Source: Oscillospiraceae bacterium (GTDB lineage Bacteria > Bacillota > Clostridia > Oscillospirales > Ruminococcaceae). From it: DNA of 64,000 nucleotides. The first letter of the stretch is position 1. Every line of letters begins with the position of its first letter. The position numbers were made by a program, and so were the translations under genes. The stretch spans positions 1 to 64,000 of the forward strand of contig WRKL01000002.1 in the NCBI GenBank assembly GCA_009778115.1, written 5' to 3'. The notes below the pieces were generated by a model. It did no database searches and had not been told where the DNA came from. It worked only from the letters and a program-made list of their open reading frames with translations. This document shows positions 8,686 to 18,470 of the stretch, piece by piece.

Positions 8686-9081
8686 TTAAACTCTTCTGCG
8701 TTTCGGAGGTCTGCATCCGTTATGCGGAACAGGGGTAACATCCCGAATCATGCTTACTTCCAAACCCACCGACTGTAGTGCCCGGATAGCCGCTTCCCGC
8801 CCGGAGCCCGGACCTTTCACGAAAACTTCAACGGATTTCAGCCCGTGTTCCATTGCTGCCTTTGCTGCTGTTTCCGCTGTCATCTGCGCCGCAAAAGGTG
8901 TAGATTTACGGGAACCTCTGAAAGACAGTCCGCCGGCACTCGCCCAGGATATAACATTACCCCGGACATCGCTTATGGTAACTATGGTATTATTAAAGGT
9001 TGACTGGATATGCACCGCACCCCGTTCGATATTCTTACGCTCGCGGCGGCGAGTCCCGCCTTTTTTTGGATTTGCTGGCAT
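8686..9081 (-). CDS. rpsK: 30S ribosomal protein S11
   Basis: The 131-residue product shows the S11 signature blocks: [15 protein letters not shown] near residue 24, then [11 protein letters not shown] and a basic end P-P-K-R-R-R-V. S11 forms part of the 30S platform near the E and P sites. It follows rpsM by 20 bases. Confidence 0.98.
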   Translation of the reverse strand: MPANPKKGGTRRRERKNIERGAVHIQSTFNNTIVTISDVRGNVISWASAGGLSFRGSRKSTPFAAQMTAETAAKAAMEHGLKSVEVFVKGPGSGREAAIRALQSVGLEVSMIRDVTPVPHNGCRPPKRRRV

Positions 9082-9101
9082 TTATAACTCATTCCTTTCC
9101 G

Positions 9102-9473
9102 CTACTTCTTTTTGTTTGTTATTTGTCCTCTTTTAGGACCTTTTCGTGTGCGGGCATTAGTTTTTGATCTTTGACCGCGTACAGGTAACCCTTTGCGATG
9201 ACGTATCCCGCGGTAGCAATTGATTTCGATCAGCCGCTTGATATTCAACGCTGTTTCACGGCGCAAATCGCCCTCAACCGTATAGTTTCTGTCGATATGA
9301 TTACGCAGCGCATTCACATCTTCTTCGCTTAGATTCCTCACCCGTTTATTCGGGTCCACGCCGCAAGCTTTTAAAATATTCCGCGACGAAGTTAAACCTA
9401 TTCCCAAAATATAGGTCAGACCGATCTCAACCCTTTTTTCGCGCGGTAAATCCACGCCGGCTATACGAGCCAT
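9102..9473 (-). CDS. rpsM: 30S ribosomal protein S13
   Basis: A 123-residue protein beginning [13 protein letters not shown] and ending with the basic tail ([15 protein letters not shown]) that reaches towards the P-site tRNA. It sits in the 30S head and makes the bridges to the 50S subunit. Placed between rpmJ and rpsK, as usual. Confidence 0.98.
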   Translation of the reverse strand: MARIAGVDLPREKRVEIGLTYILGIGLTSSRNILKACGVDPNKRVRNLSEEDVNALRNHIDRNYTVEGDLRRETALNIKRLIEINCYRGIRHRKGLPVRGQRSKTNARTRKGPKRGQITNKKK

Positions 9474-9500
9474 CTATACTTGCACCCCCATAAAATAATT

Positions 9501-9614
9501 CTATCCTTGTCTTTGTTTGTGTCTGGCGTTTTGGCAGATAATTCTTATTTGCCCCTTACGTTTTATTATCTTGCATTTATCGCACATAGCCTTTACCGAA
9601 GGTCTTACTTTCAT
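9501..9614 (-). CDS. rpmJ: 50S ribosomal protein L36
   Basis: A 37-codon gene readable on the minus strand in the gap between infA and rpsM. The product starts M-K-V-R-P-S-V-K and ends H-K-Q-R-Q-G. It carries the zinc pattern C-x-x-C, then Cys27 and His32 (C+ type L36). It is too short for common ORF length limits but is certain from sequence and position. Confidence 0.96.
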   Translation of the reverse strand: MKVRPSVKAMCDKCKIIKRKGQIRIICQNARHKQRQG

Positions 9615-9665
9615 ATTGATCATTCCCTTTCAATCAACCAGTTTCGGTTTCTGTGTTTGATCTGT

Positions 9666-9884
9666 TTACTTTGACCGCCATGTGATGCGTCCCTTAGTAA
9701 GATCGTAGGGCGACATTTCGATCGTCACCTTGTCGCCAACCAGTATTTTTATATAATTCATCCTCAGCTTGCCCGATATGTGAGCTAAAACTTTATGCCC
9801 GTTCGATAACTCCACGATAAAAGACGCATTGGGCAGCGCTTCGGTTACGACCCCTTCAACTTCAATAACATTATCCTTTGACAA
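9666..9884 (-). CDS. infA: Translation initiation factor IF-1
   Basis: The 72-residue S1/OB-fold protein shows the family blocks [16 protein letters not shown] and [16 protein letters not shown]-1 binds the A site of the 30S subunit during initiation. It lies 13 bases after the KOW-domain gene. Confidence 0.98.
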   Translation of the reverse strand: MSKDNVIEVEGVVTEALPNASFIVELSNGHKVLAHISGKLRMNYIKILVGDKVTIEMSPYDLTKGRITWRSK

Positions 9885-9897
9885 TCAAACCAACCCT

Positions 9898-10140
9898 TCA
9901 TCCATAATTCCATTTCCACAATAATCTGCGTATCGCCGCATCGGTTTTTGTGTTTTCAAGATCCGCGAGTTCCTTCGTCGGGTGCAGATGTTTCAGATTT
10001 TTACGCTTCGGTTTGCATAACTTACGCTCTTTTCCGTCTACTACCAACGCAAACTTTTCTGAAACTTCCAACGCCAGCATATAACGTCCTTTGTCGCGCC
10101 CTGCTCCTGAACGCACTATGTTCCCTGCGCAAATATCCAA
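9898..10140 (-). CDS. KOW-domain RNA-binding protein (L14e-like)
   Basis: An 80-residue basic protein with a KOW motif at its N-terminus (G-N-I-V-R-S-G-A-G-R-D-K-G). A Lys/Arg-rich centre (R-K-L-C-K-P-K-R-K-N-L-K-H-L) follows. This small gene is found between map and infA in many Firmicutes; it resembles archaeal/eukaryotic L14e and presumably binds RNA, but its role is not established. It begins with TTG at 10138-10140, supported by a GAGGTG site eight bases upstream. Confidence 0.85.
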   Translation of the reverse strand: MDICAGNIVRSGAGRDKGRYMLALEVSEKFALVVDGKERKLCKPKRKNLKHLHPTKELADLENTKTDAAIRRLLWKWNYG

Positions 10141-10185
10141 TCTGTAATCACCTCAGCGACACCCTCCGGGCATCCAGCCCGCAAA

Positions 10186-10935
10186 TTATTCCAACGATGT
10201 CAATATAACCGGTCCGTCATGTGTTATCGCTACCGTATGTTCAAAATGCGCTGACACGCTGCCGTCCATCGTCTTTATTGTCCAGCCGTCGTTTTCACGA
10301 AACACTTTTTCACTTCCGGCGTTTATCATAGGTTCTATCGCCATAGTCATTCCGGCCATCAGCCGCGCTCCTCTTCCTGCGGCTCCGAAGTTCGGTATAT
10401 CCGGGCTTTCATGCAGATTTTTGCCTATCCCGTGACCTACATAATCGCGCACAACTCCGAACCCTGATTTTTCCGCTATAGTTTGAACCGTGTGCGAAAT
10501 GTCACCTACTCTGTTGCCTATCTTTGATTTTGCTATCGCTTCATGCAAACACTTCTTTGTGGTTTTTAACAGCTTTTCGATTTTCGGATCCACCGTTCCC
10601 ACTTTGAATGTATAAGAACTGTCGGTATGATAACCTTTGTACATCGAACCTATGTCCACGGACACTATATCACCCTCATTTAACCGACGCGCTCCGGGAA
10701 TGCCGTGAATGACTTCATCGTTAACGGATATACAAGCAACTCCCGTAAAACCTCTATAGCCCAGAAATGACGGTACAGCTCCTTTTGAAGTCAGATATTC
10801 TTCGATCTTCGCAGCGATTTGCTTGGTAGTGTACCCCGGCTTGCAATACTTTTCCGCTGTTTTTATAGCGTTCGCCGTTATTATACCCGATTCCCTCATT
10901 ATTGCCAGTTCTTTTGCCGTTTTCAGGATGATCAA
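10186..10935 (-). CDS. map: Methionine aminopeptidase, type I
   Basis: The 249-residue cytosolic metalloprotease removes the initiator methionine. Visible family blocks are G-H-G-I-G-K-N-L-H-E-S-P and the metal ligands spread along the pita-bread fold: D in V-S-V-D-I-G, D in Y-H-T-D-S-S-Y, H in G-H-G-I-G, E in M-A-I-E-P-M and E near the end in H-F-E-H-T. There is no N-terminal zinc-finger extension. Translation starts at a TTG (10935) with the AAGGAG site overlapping the adk stop, which couples it to adk. Confidence 0.96.
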   Translation of the reverse strand: MIILKTAKELAIMRESGIITANAIKTAEKYCKPGYTTKQIAAKIEEYLTSKGAVPSFLGYRGFTGVACISVNDEVIHGIPGARRLNEGDIVSVDIGSMYKGYHTDSSYTFKVGTVDPKIEKLLKTTKKCLHEAIAKSKIGNRVGDISHTVQTIAEKSGFGVVRDYVGHGIGKNLHESPDIPNFGAAGRGARLMAGMTMAIEPMINAGSEKVFRENDGWTIKTMDGSVSAHFEHTVAITHDGPVILTSLE

Positions 10936-10938
10936 AAG

Positions 10939-11571
10939 TTACTCCTTCAATGCCTTTAATGTCAGTGCCGTTGTATCCTCGACTTTTTGCTGTCCCTCAA
11001 CTATCCGAAGTTTATTCTGCTTGCTGTAGTACTCCTTAAGCGGTTCGGTCTGATCGTGGTAGTTTCTCAATCTCTCCAGTACAGTTTCAGGCGCATCGTC
11101 CTTGCGTTGTAAGGTTTTCCCTCCGCAATCGTCGCATTTCCCTTCGGTTTTAGCGGGCTTGTAGAACGTATGATAGGAGCAGCCGCAATCCTCACACACT
11201 CTGCGTCCGCCAATCCGGTCGCATATTCTTTGGTCTGATACTTCGATGTCAATCACTTTATCTATATTCACGCCCATCTCGTCGAGTTCTTGTGCCTGCG
11301 GGATGGTGCGGGGGAATCCGTCAAGTATAAATCCGTTTTTGCAATCATCGCTGCCGATTCGTTTTTTTATTATTGCTATTACCACATTGTCGGGGGCAAG
11401 TTTTCCCTGATCTACATAACCCTGAGCTTTGCGCCCCAGTTCGGTTTGGTTTTTAATCGCTTCGCGTATTATATCCCCGGTAGCGATCGAAGGGATCCCC
11501 AAATGTTTTCGTATAACTTCAGCCTGCGTACCCTTACCTGCTCCGGGTGCTCCCAGTATAATAAGATTCAT
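10939..11571 (-). CDS. adk: Adenylate kinase (zinc-lid type)
   Basis: The 210-residue enzyme interconverts ATP + AMP and 2 ADP. It shows the P-loop G-A-P-G-A-G-K-G-T, the D-G-F-P-R-T motif and a long lid with C-x-x-C at 130-133 region and C-x-x-C about 16 residues later, the structural zinc site common in Gram-positive enzymes. Its ATG overlaps the secY stop by one base (TAATG), a sign of translational coupling. Confidence 0.97.
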   Translation of the reverse strand: MNLIILGAPGAGKGTQAEVIRKHLGIPSIATGDIIREAIKNQTELGRKAQGYVDQGKLAPDNVVIAIIKKRIGSDDCKNGFILDGFPRTIPQAQELDEMGVNIDKVIDIEVSDQRICDRIGGRRVCEDCGCSYHTFYKPAKTEGKCDDCGGKTLQRKDDAPETVLERLRNYHDQTEPLKEYYSKQNKLRIVEGQQKVEDTTALTLKALKE

Positions 11572-12914
11572 TATTCCAAAAATCCTTTATGATGCCGCAT
11601 CATCATCTGCGATTCCAATGTCCGCATTGTTTCGAGCGCTACACCTACGATAATGAGAATTGATGTTCCTCCCAAACCGATATGCCGCATTTCTTCATTG
11701 GGTGAGAATTGTGCAAACAATGTCGGGAACACCGCTATCAATCCTAAGAACATAGCTCCGAGGAACGTGACCTTGGACAAAACTCTCTGGATGAAATCCG
11801 AGGTCGGCTTACCCGGACGGACCCCGGGTATCGCGCCGTTATTTTTGCGCAGATTGTTGGATATTTCTATCGGATTATATTGTATCGCTACATAGAAGTA
11901 GTTGAAGCCTATGATCAAGAGGAAATATAATACGGCATAAAACCATGAAGTCGTGTTAAACAGGTTGAAAAAGCCTACCCAAAAACCGCTTTCCGGCTTG
12001 ACAAACCGTAATATCATTGACGGCATCGACATCAACGAGCTTGCGAATATTATCGGCATAACGCCGCTCATGCTCACCTTGATGGGTATATGCGAACTCT
12101 GACCGCCGTACATCTTGCGCCCGACAACCCGTTTTGAATACTGCACGGGTATACGGCGTTCTGCATTGGTCATAATTATAATAAAGGTTATCATTGCTAT
12201 AAATATCAACACGATCAAGGGTACTATCACGAAATATTCAGGATAATACACGCCCGGTTCTTCGCCGAATCCAAAACCCCACCAGCGTATCAAAGCCGCT
12301 ATAGCAGAAGGTCCTCTGGAAATAATACCTGCAAACAGTATTATCGAGATTCCGTTGCCTATACCTTTTTGGGATATAAGCTCACCCAAAAAGACAATTA
12401 TCGCTGTTCCCGCCACAAAGGCTATAATTATAACCGCCATAACGAACCATGACTGCCATCCGGTTTTTAAATGTTCCTGTAACACGGGTTCTGCGCCGTC
12501 GCCGCCGTTTCTCACGAGCAAAAAATACCCCAGTGCCTGAACAAAAGCCAAGCCTACCGTTAGGTAGCGGGTGATTTTCCCGATTTTTTTGCGTCCTTCT
12601 TCGCCTTCCTTTTGCCAGCGGCCCAACGCCGGAATAGCAACCGTTAAAAGCTGCATTATAATAGATGCGTTGATATAAGGGGTTATCGACATAGCAAAAA
12701 CCGTGGCATTTTCCAAAGCTCCGCCGGTCATTACATTTATATAGTTCAAAAAGTCGCCGGGATTATCCCCTATCATTTCCGCTATTGCTGCCGGGTTCAA
12801 AAAAGGAACAGGAATCGCCGAACCTATACGGAAAAGTACAAGTATCATCAGGGTGTATAATATTTTCTTGCGAAGATCTCCGGTAGCGAACGCGTTTCTG
12901 ATCGTATCTAACAT
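11571..12914 (-). CDS. secY: Preprotein translocase subunit SecY
   Basis: The 447-residue protein has ten membrane spans and forms the protein-conducting channel with SecE and SecG. Characteristic parts are the N-terminal R-K-K-I-L-Y-T-L, the plug region after P-F-L-N-P, Q-K-G-I-G-N-G-I-S and the cytoplasmic basic loop P-V-Q-Y-S-K-R-V-V-G-R-K. It lies two bases after rplO. Confidence 0.98.
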   Translation of the reverse strand: MLDTIRNAFATGDLRKKILYTLMILVLFRIGSAIPVPFLNPAAIAEMIGDNPGDFLNYINVMTGGALENATVFAMSITPYINASIIMQLLTVAIPALGRWQKEGEEGRKKIGKITRYLTVGLAFVQALGYFLLVRNGGDGAEPVLQEHLKTGWQSWFVMAVIIIAFVAGTAIIVFLGELISQKGIGNGISIILFAGIISRGPSAIAALIRWWGFGFGEEPGVYYPEYFVIVPLIVLIFIAMITFIIIMTNAERRIPVQYSKRVVGRKMYGGQSSHIPIKVSMSGVMPIIFASSLMSMPSMILRFVKPESGFWVGFFNLFNTTSWFYAVLYFLLIIGFNYFYVAIQYNPIEISNNLRKNNGAIPGVRPGKPTSDFIQRVLSKVTFLGAMFLGLIAVFPTLFAQFSPNEEMRHIGLGGTSILIIVGVALETMRTLESQMMMRHHKGFLE

Positions 12915-12916
12915 CC

Positions 12917-13354
12917 TTAAAGCACCTCTACGCTTCCTCCCGCTGATATGATTTTTTCTTTAGCAGCATCGGATATTTTATTGGTCTTTACTGAAAGCTT
13001 TACAGAAAGTTCTCCTTTTGCGAGAATTTTTACGCCGTCATATATTTTTTTGACAAGACCGGATGACTGCATAGCCGCAGGATCCACCGTATCGCCGTCA
13101 TTAAACCTGTTGAGGTCTTCGACATTCACTATGGCGTATTTTTTCGCAAATATATTATTAAATCCTCTTTTCGGTACGCGTCTTATCAAAGGCATTTGCC
13201 CGCCTTCAAAGCCCGGTCTTACACCGCCGCCCGCACGCGAGTTCTGTCCTTTGTGACCTCTGCCGGCGGTTTTGCCGTTACCCGTACCCGGTCCGCGTCC
13301 TTTACGTTTAGGTTTTACAGCACGCTGCGAAGGTGACAATTCATGTAGCTTCAT
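12917..13354 (-). CDS. rplO: 50S ribosomal protein L15
   Basis: The 145-residue product begins [12 protein letters not shown] and has the glycine/arginine-rich N-terminal extension ([19 protein letters not shown]) of L15. The frame is open 12 codons further upstream, but the start at 13354 has the GGGTGG site and matches the family N-terminus and length. Confidence 0.97.
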   Translation of the reverse strand: MKLHELSPSQRAVKPKRKGRGPGTGNGKTAGRGHKGQNSRAGGGVRPGFEGGQMPLIRRVPKRGFNNIFAKKYAIVNVEDLNRFNDGDTVDPAAMQSSGLVKKIYDGVKILAKGELSVKLSVKTNKISDAAKEKIISAGGSVEVL

Positions 13355-13563
13355 TGTTATCCACCCTTTTATAAAATTTAGTCCGCTCAAGGTGTGACCC
13401 TTGTGACCCTGCGGTCCTGTGATCCTTTGACCCCTAAAATTTGTTTTTGACTGCGGACAAGGCCGTTCACGAACAAGTCCTTGCGCAAATCTTATCTATG
13501 TGAATAAAATTTGCGTGAAAACAGCATCCGTCCGCAAATAGAATTTGCGTGAAAATTATGTTT
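13355..13563 (-). other. 209-base rplO-rpmD spacer with short repeats
   Basis: This is the widest gap in the superoperon. It holds GTGACC/GTGATCC-like near-repeats at about 13392-13430 and an exact 14-base direct repeat, AATTTGCGTGAAAA, at 13508-13521 and 13542-13555. No convincing gene or terminator was found. Confidence 0.5.
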
Positions 13564-13770
13564 CTAAGAGGATTCTTCCGTTTTTAACAGATGCTTTATT
13601 TTGAATATTTTGCCTTTGGTCGCCGGGTTATCGGGTTGGATTTTACTGTCCCCGATCTTTCTAAGCCCCAGCGCGTGAGCCGTAGCTATTTGACCCTGCT
13701 TCGAGCCTATAAGGCTTTTTACCAGCGTAACTTTTATATTTTCAGATTTTACTTTTGCTTTTCTGGGCAT
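13564..13770 (-). CDS. rpmD: 50S ribosomal protein L30
   Basis: A 68-residue protein with the L30 core V-T-L-V-K-S-L-I-G, then A-L-G-L-R-K-I-G-D. It has a short basic N-terminal extension of about six residues. It sits between rpsE and rplO as in most bacteria. Confidence 0.95.
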   Translation of the reverse strand: MPRKAKVKSENIKVTLVKSLIGSKQGQIATAHALGLRKIGDSKIQPDNPATKGKIFKIKHLLKTEESS

Positions 13771-13836
13771 AATCGCAACGAAACTCCTTTCAAAACAGGA
13801 ATTATAAAACTGTATACTACAGATGTTCTATTATAT

Positions 13837-14340
13837 CTATTTTATTATAGCTTGCGCTTCTTTACCGCGTCTTTTTGCGACTTCGGTTATGCTTTGCAAG
13901 CGCAACAGACCTTGCATTGTCGCCTTGACCACATTTACAGGGTTGTTCGAGCGCAACGATTTTGTACGAATATCCTTGATTCCCGCAGTTTCAACCACGG
14001 CACGCACCGAACCTCCGGCGATAACCCCGGTACCTTCGGGAGCCGGTTTCAGCAGCACCCTGCCTGCTCCGAATTTTCCGATTATCTCATAAGGTATAGT
14101 TGTTTTGCGCAATGAAATCCTAATAAGGTTTTTTTTCGCATCCTCGATACCTTTTCGTATCGCATCGGGAACTTCTCCGGCTTTACCCAGCCCGTATCCG
14201 ATTATCCCGTTTCCGTCACCTACCACGACCAATGCCGAAAACTTGAAAATTCGTCCGCCTTTAACCGTTTTTGCAACACGGTTGATAGAAACTACCTTTT
14301 CCTGCAAATCGAGGACTGAGCCGTCTATTCTCTCCATCAA
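13837..14340 (-). CDS. rpsE: 30S ribosomal protein S5
   Basis: The 167-residue product shows the S5 double-stranded RNA-binding fold block ([15 protein letters not shown]) and the G-Y-G-x-G-K-A-G-E-V loop. S5 acts in decoding fidelity and mRNA entry. Confidence 0.98.
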   Translation of the reverse strand: MMERIDGSVLDLQEKVVSINRVAKTVKGGRIFKFSALVVVGDGNGIIGYGLGKAGEVPDAIRKGIEDAKKNLIRISLRKTTIPYEIIGKFGAGRVLLKPAPEGTGVIAGGSVRAVVETAGIKDIRTKSLRSNNPVNVVKATMQGLLRLQSITEVAKRRGKEAQAIIK

Positions 14341-14400
14341 TTATTTCACCTCTCTAAAAGTCCGATCCAAAGCTTCATCGCAAAATCCACATTTTATTAA

Positions 14401-14754
14401 TTAAAAATCCAATCCGTTCTTACGGGCATTTTCTGCCAATGCCGCGACCCGTCCGTGATAAAGATAGCCGCCACGGTCGAATACAACTTTTTTAATCCCT
14501 TTTTTGATAGCCTTTTCAGCGATAAGTTTGCCAACTTTTTCCGCCGCCGCTTTATTTCCGCCGTAACCTTCGAAAGCTTTTCCTTCCGATGACGCAGCCG
14601 CCAGCGTACTCCCAATGGTATCGTCAATGATTTGAGCGTATATGTGCTTATCTGAACGGAACACGTTCAAGCGCGGACGTTCGGGAGTTCCCGATATTCT
14701 GCCGCGTATCCTGCGGCTTCTGTCTTTACGCGTTGTAACGCCGGTCTTCTTCAT
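14401..14754 (-). CDS. rplR: 50S ribosomal protein L18
   Basis: A 117-residue protein with [20 protein letters not shown] and the C-terminal [12 protein letters not shown] block. L18 carries 5S rRNA into the large subunit together with L5. Confidence 0.98.
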   Translation of the reverse strand: MKKTGVTTRKDRSRRIRGRISGTPERPRLNVFRSDKHIYAQIIDDTIGSTLAAASSEGKAFEGYGGNKAAAEKVGKLIAEKAIKKGIKKVVFDRGGYLYHGRVAALAENARKNGLDF

Positions 14755-14799
14755 TTTTCTATTGCTCCTTTTGCTATACTCTAATGGCTTTTTATTGAC

Positions 14800-15342
14800 T
14801 TACTGCTTCTTGCCGGCTTTACCTTCCTTGCGTTTTAAGTATTCACCGACATAGCGAATTCCTTTGCCTTTATATGGTTCGGGTAAGCGTTTTTCACGGA
14901 TCTCGGCGGCGAATTGACCGACCTTTTGTTTATCGAAACCGGTGACAACAATTTTGTTTGGTGACGGAACATCAATAGTTATTCCATCAATCGCTTTGAC
15001 CACAACCTGATGGGAATATCCGAGGTTCATCACAAGATCCTTACCTTGTTTTATCGCACGGTAGCCCACTCCGTTGATTTCCAGTTCTTTGGCGTAACCC
15101 TGTGTCACCCCTACTATCATGTTGTTTATAAGTGAACGGGTCAGTCCGTGAAGACTCTTGTGCAGTTTTTTTTCGGAAGGACGCGTAACATTGATAACGC
15201 CTTCCTTCATATCTATATTCATGTCCGGATGCAATTCCTGCTCTAGTGTTCCCTTAGACCCTTTTACCGTTATGTGTGAGCCGTTCAATTTAACGTCCAC
15301 ACCTGCGGGAACTTCGATTGGCATTTTTCCGATTCGTGACAT
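14800..15342 (-). CDS. rplF: 50S ribosomal protein L6
   Basis: The 180-residue product begins M-S-R-I-G-K-M-P-I-E-V-P and ends with the family signature P-E-P-Y-K-G-K-G-I-R-Y. L6 lies at the base of the L7/L12 stalk near the sarcin-ricin loop. Confidence 0.98.
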   Translation of the reverse strand: MSRIGKMPIEVPAGVDVKLNGSHITVKGSKGTLEQELHPDMNIDMKEGVINVTRPSEKKLHKSLHGLTRSLINNMIVGVTQGYAKELEINGVGYRAIKQGKDLVMNLGYSHQVVVKAIDGITIDVPSPNKIVVTGFDKQKVGQFAAEIREKRLPEPYKGKGIRYVGEYLKRKEGKAGKKQ

Positions 15343-15403
15343 AATCCTGACCTTCTTTCCGAATTCCTAATTCCTGTTTTCCAAACAGTTTCTGATTGCT
15401 TTC

Positions 15404-15802
15404 TTACCAGACGTAAGCTAAAACTTCACCGCCCACGTTTTCTTTGCGCGCCCTTCGATCCGTCATTATACCCTTTGGTGTTGACAGAATAACTATTCCC
15501 AGCCCTCTCAGCGCTCTGGGTATTTCTTCGCAACTTGTATATATCCGGAGCCCGGGCTTAGACACACGCCGTAAGCCTTGGATTGCCGGCAGTTTGCTTT
15601 CACCGTACTTCAAAGTCATCCGGATCGTTCCTTGTTTCGCGCTTTTTATGACTTGATAATTTTTAACATACCCCTCGTCGAGTAATATTCTGGCAATAGC
15701 CTTCTTTATGTTAGATGCAGGAATATCAACGGTATCGTGTTTCGCGGAATTCGCATTCCTTATCCTTGTAAGCATATCCGCGATTGTATCGGTTATTTGC
15801 AT
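15404..15802 (-). CDS. rpsH: 30S ribosomal protein S8
   Basis: The 132-residue product has the N-terminal [13 protein letters not shown] and the C-terminal [10 protein letters not shown]-x-A-R block. S8 is an early binder of the 16S central domain and in other bacteria represses the spc operon. Confidence 0.98.
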   Translation of the reverse strand: MQITDTIADMLTRIRNANSAKHDTVDIPASNIKKAIARILLDEGYVKNYQVIKSAKQGTIRMTLKYGESKLPAIQGLRRVSKPGLRIYTSCEEIPRALRGLGIVILSTPKGIMTDRRARKENVGGEVLAYVW

Positions 15803-15835
15803 TATTCAGACCCCCAAAAAAGTAATTGAGATAGA

Positions 15836-16021
15836 TTACCAGCTTGCTTTTCTCATGCCCGGGATATAACCCTTGTACGCCAGATTTCTGAAGCAAATAC
15901 GGCAAACCCCATACTTGCGCAGATATGCGTGCGGGCGTCCGCAGATATTGCACCTGTTGTGGGCACGGGTAGAAAACTTGGGTTCGCGTTTTTGTCTGAC
16001 CTTCATCGACATTTTTGCCAC
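15836..16021 (-). CDS. rpsN: 30S ribosomal protein S14, zinc-binding (type Z)
   Basis: A 61-residue short S14 with C-N-I-C and C-R-I-C, the four zinc ligands of the type-Z protein usual in Gram-positive bacteria. It lies between rplE and rpsH. Confidence 0.98.
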   Translation of the reverse strand: MAKMSMKVRQKREPKFSTRAHNRCNICGRPHAYLRKYGVCRICFRNLAYKGYIPGMRKASW

Positions 16022-16122
16022 TATATAATCCCCTTTACTAATTACTATTTCCTAATCAGTTATTCATTACCGGGCAACGGAACAAACATCCCGTCAATCT
16101 CCCCGCGCCTGATTTATGATTT

Positions 16123-16662
16123 CTAGTCGGCAAACGGAGCCCCCATAAGCGAGAGCAGTTCCCGGGCTTCCTCATCGGTTTTAGCGGTGGTTACAAAACA
16201 CACATCCATACCGCGTACTTTATCTATTTTATCATAATCTATTTCCGGAAAGATAAGCTGTTCCTTTATTCCCATCGAATAGTTGCCCCGCCCGTCGAAA
16301 CTGTTTGCATTAATCCCGCGGAAGTCACGCACACGCGGCAGAGCTATGTTGAACAACCTGTCTACAAATTCGTACATTCTGTCAGCGCGCAATGTCAGTT
16401 TTACGCCGATATTCATACCCTCACGAACCTTGAAGTTCGCTACGGATTTCTTAGCTTTGCAGATTATCCCTTTTTGTCCTGTAATATCCGCTAAATCTTT
16501 CAATATAGCATCTATCACCTTGGAGTTATCCCGCGCTTCGCCGCAACCTACGTTGATTACGACTTTCTCCAGTTTAGGAACCTGCATCACGCTTTTATAG
16601 TTGAACTTCTTCATCATAGCCGCTGATGTTTCGGCTTTATACATTTCTTTCAACCTTGCCAC
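16123..16662 (-). CDS. rplE: 50S ribosomal protein L5
   Basis: The 179-residue product shows the [14 protein letters not shown] block at residue 29 and the R-D-F-R-G-I-N block. L5 binds 5S rRNA in the central protuberance. Confidence 0.98.
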   Translation of the reverse strand: MARLKEMYKAETSAAMMKKFNYKSVMQVPKLEKVVINVGCGEARDNSKVIDAILKDLADITGQKGIICKAKKSVANFKVREGMNIGVKLTLRADRMYEFVDRLFNIALPRVRDFRGINANSFDGRGNYSMGIKEQLIFPEIDYDKIDKVRGMDVCFVTTAKTDEEARELLSLMGAPFAD

Positions 16663-16702
16663 ACTAAACTCTCCTTTTTCCAGCTTCTAACCTCATAGCT
16701 TT

Positions 16703-17026
16703 TTAGAACAGTGCCGCACAATCCTTTTTGGTGCAACGGCGTTTTTTCTCGTTGCCGTCCATTCCTTTTGCGGCGCGGGTGGGCTTGTTACACTTGGGGC
16801 ACAACAGCATAACCTTGCACGCATACAACGGAGCTTCTACCTTAATAAGTCCGCCCTGCTGACCCATTTTTCGAGGTTTAACGTGCTTTGTTGCAACGTT
16901 AACGCCTTCTATAATAACTTTACCCTCTTTGGGGGAAGTTTCCATTATCTTTCCTTTTTTTCCTTTGTTCTTACCGCTTATCACAACGACTCTGTCGCCT
17001 GATTTTATATGCAGTTTGTCCGCCAT
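16703..17026 (-). CDS. rplX: 50S ribosomal protein L24
   Basis: A 107-residue protein with a KOW motif (H-I-K-S-G-D-R-V-V-V-I-S-G-K-N-K-G). Near the end it has C-P-K-C and C-x4-C, a zinc-ribbon arrangement seen in many L24 proteins. The frame is open four codons further to a GTG that falls inside the GAGGTGG ribosome binding site, so the ATG at 17026 is the start. Confidence 0.97.
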   Translation of the reverse strand: MADKLHIKSGDRVVVISGKNKGKKGKIMETSPKEGKVIIEGVNVATKHVKPRKMGQQGGLIKVEAPLYACKVMLLCPKCNKPTRAAKGMDGNEKKRRCTKKDCAALF

Positions 17027-17104
17027 CGCAAGTTCCACCTCTGTTTCGGAATTTGAAATTCAAAATTGCTGTATTGATCACCGATCGTTATTTTAAAGTT
17101 GTAT

Positions 17105-17473
17105 TTATAACACTTCCGGAGCCAGCGAAAGTATCTTCATATATTCTTTCTCTCGAAGCTCTCTGGCTACGGGTCCGAATATACGCGTACCTCTCGGGTT
17201 TTTATCTTCTCTTATGATCACGGCTGCGTTTTCGTCAAAACGTATATACGTTCCGTCGTCCCGGCGCAATCCTTTAGCTGACCTGACGATAACCGCTCTT
17301 ACGACCTCACCTTTTTTAACGACACCGCCCGGAGCTGCTTTTTTCACCGAAGCAACTACTACATCCCCGATTTTGGCGTACCTTTTGCGCGTACCGCCTA
17401 AAACACGGATACACATCAATTCCTTCGCGCCGGTATTGTCCGCCGATTTCATATATGACTGCATTTGTATCAT
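17105..17473 (-). CDS. rplN: 50S ribosomal protein L14
   Basis: The 122-residue product begins [18 protein letters not shown] and ends with [23 protein letters not shown]. These are unmistakable for L14. Confidence 0.98.
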   Translation of the reverse strand: MIQMQSYMKSADNTGAKELMCIRVLGGTRKRYAKIGDVVVASVKKAAPGGVVKKGEVVRAVIVRSAKGLRRDDGTYIRFDENAAVIIREDKNPRGTRIFGPVARELREKEYMKILSLAPEVL

Positions 17474-17489
17474 AGGATCGTTTCACTCC

Positions 17490-17747
17490 CTACTTCGCTT
17501 TTTCGAGTATTTGCACGACTCTCCATCTTTTTTCCTTAGACAGCGGGCGCGTTTCCATTATCTGAACTCTGTCACCTGCCGCACATGAATTCTGTTCGTC
17601 GTGCGCCTTAAATTTATTTGTGCGCTTTATTATCTTTTTATACAGAGGATGACGAACATTGTCTACGATAGCTACTACTACCGTTTTATCCATTTTATCG
17701 CTCACGACTCTGCCCACGCGGGTTTTCCTCAAATTTCTTTCACTCAC
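17490..17747 (-). CDS. rpsQ: 30S ribosomal protein S17
   Basis: An 85-residue OB-fold protein with the block [14 protein letters not shown] and the motif [13 protein letters not shown]. It is a primary 16S rRNA binder. Confidence 0.98.
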   Translation of the reverse strand: MSERNLRKTRVGRVVSDKMDKTVVVAIVDNVRHPLYKKIIKRTNKFKAHDEQNSCAAGDRVQIMETRPLSKEKRWRVVQILEKAK

Positions 17748-17832
17748 GCCATAAACCTCCCAAATAATGCGGATACATTCATCATCTTGTCTTCTTCCCG
17801 TTAACTATCCAACTTGGTAAAATGAATTCGTT

Positions 17833-18048
17833 TTACGCCATCTCCTGCTTGCCGGCTTGCTCCAGCTCACGCTGCCTTAATATGGTTTTGATCCGCGCTA
17901 TCTCTTTCTTCACCGCGTTGATCCGCATCGGGTTTTCAAGCTGATTTATGGCAAGCTGAAACCTCAACTGAAACAACTCCTGCCTTAAATCTTTTTCAAG
18001 TTTAATTAACTCATCGGTTGCTTTTTCCCTTAATTCAACTGCCTTCAC
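17833..18048 (-). CDS. rpmC: 50S ribosomal protein L29
   Basis: The 71-residue two-helix protein (L-R-E-K-A-T-D-E-L, then L-F-Q-L-R-F-Q-L-A) starts with GTG at 18048. It overlaps the rplP stop codon by four bases. L29 sits at the tunnel exit and forms part of the docking site for trigger factor and SRP. Confidence 0.96.
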   Translation of the reverse strand: MKAVELREKATDELIKLEKDLRQELFQLRFQLAINQLENPMRINAVKKEIARIKTILRQRELEQAGKQEMA

Positions 18049-18470
18049 GCCTGAACACCACCCGTCTGCGCTGTTATAAATTTACATTTGATAGGAAGCT
18101 TGTGCATCGCCAGACGCATAGCTTCTTTTGCAACGTCTTCGGGAACTCCGGCTATTTCAAACATCACGCGTCCCGGTCTCACCACTGCCACCCAATATTC
18201 GGGCGAACCTTTACCCGAGCCCATACGGGTTTCGGCAGGTTTTTCGGTAACGGGCTTATGCGGAAATATCTTTATCCAAACCTGTCCTCCGCGCTTGATA
18301 TAACGGGTCATTGCAACACGAGCCGCTTCTATCTGGTTCGAGGTTATCCAACCCGGAGCCTCTGCCTGTAATCCGTATTCGCCGTAAGTCACTGTGTTTC
18401 CGCGGGTATCTCTGCCTTTTGTGCGTCCGCGCTGTACCCGGCGGTATTTTGTACGCTTTGGTATCAGCAT
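18045..18470 (-). CDS. rplP: 50S ribosomal protein L16
   Basis: A 141-residue protein starting [16 protein letters not shown]. It has the block [20 protein letters not shown], which includes the conserved arginine loop near the peptidyl transferase centre. It overlaps rpsC by one base. Confidence 0.98.
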   Translation of the reverse strand: MLIPKRTKYRRVQRGRTKGRDTRGNTVTYGEYGLQAEAPGWITSNQIEAARVAMTRYIKRGGQVWIKIFPHKPVTEKPAETRMGSGKGSPEYWVAVVRPGRVMFEIAGVPEDVAKEAMRLAMHKLPIKCKFITAQTGGVQA

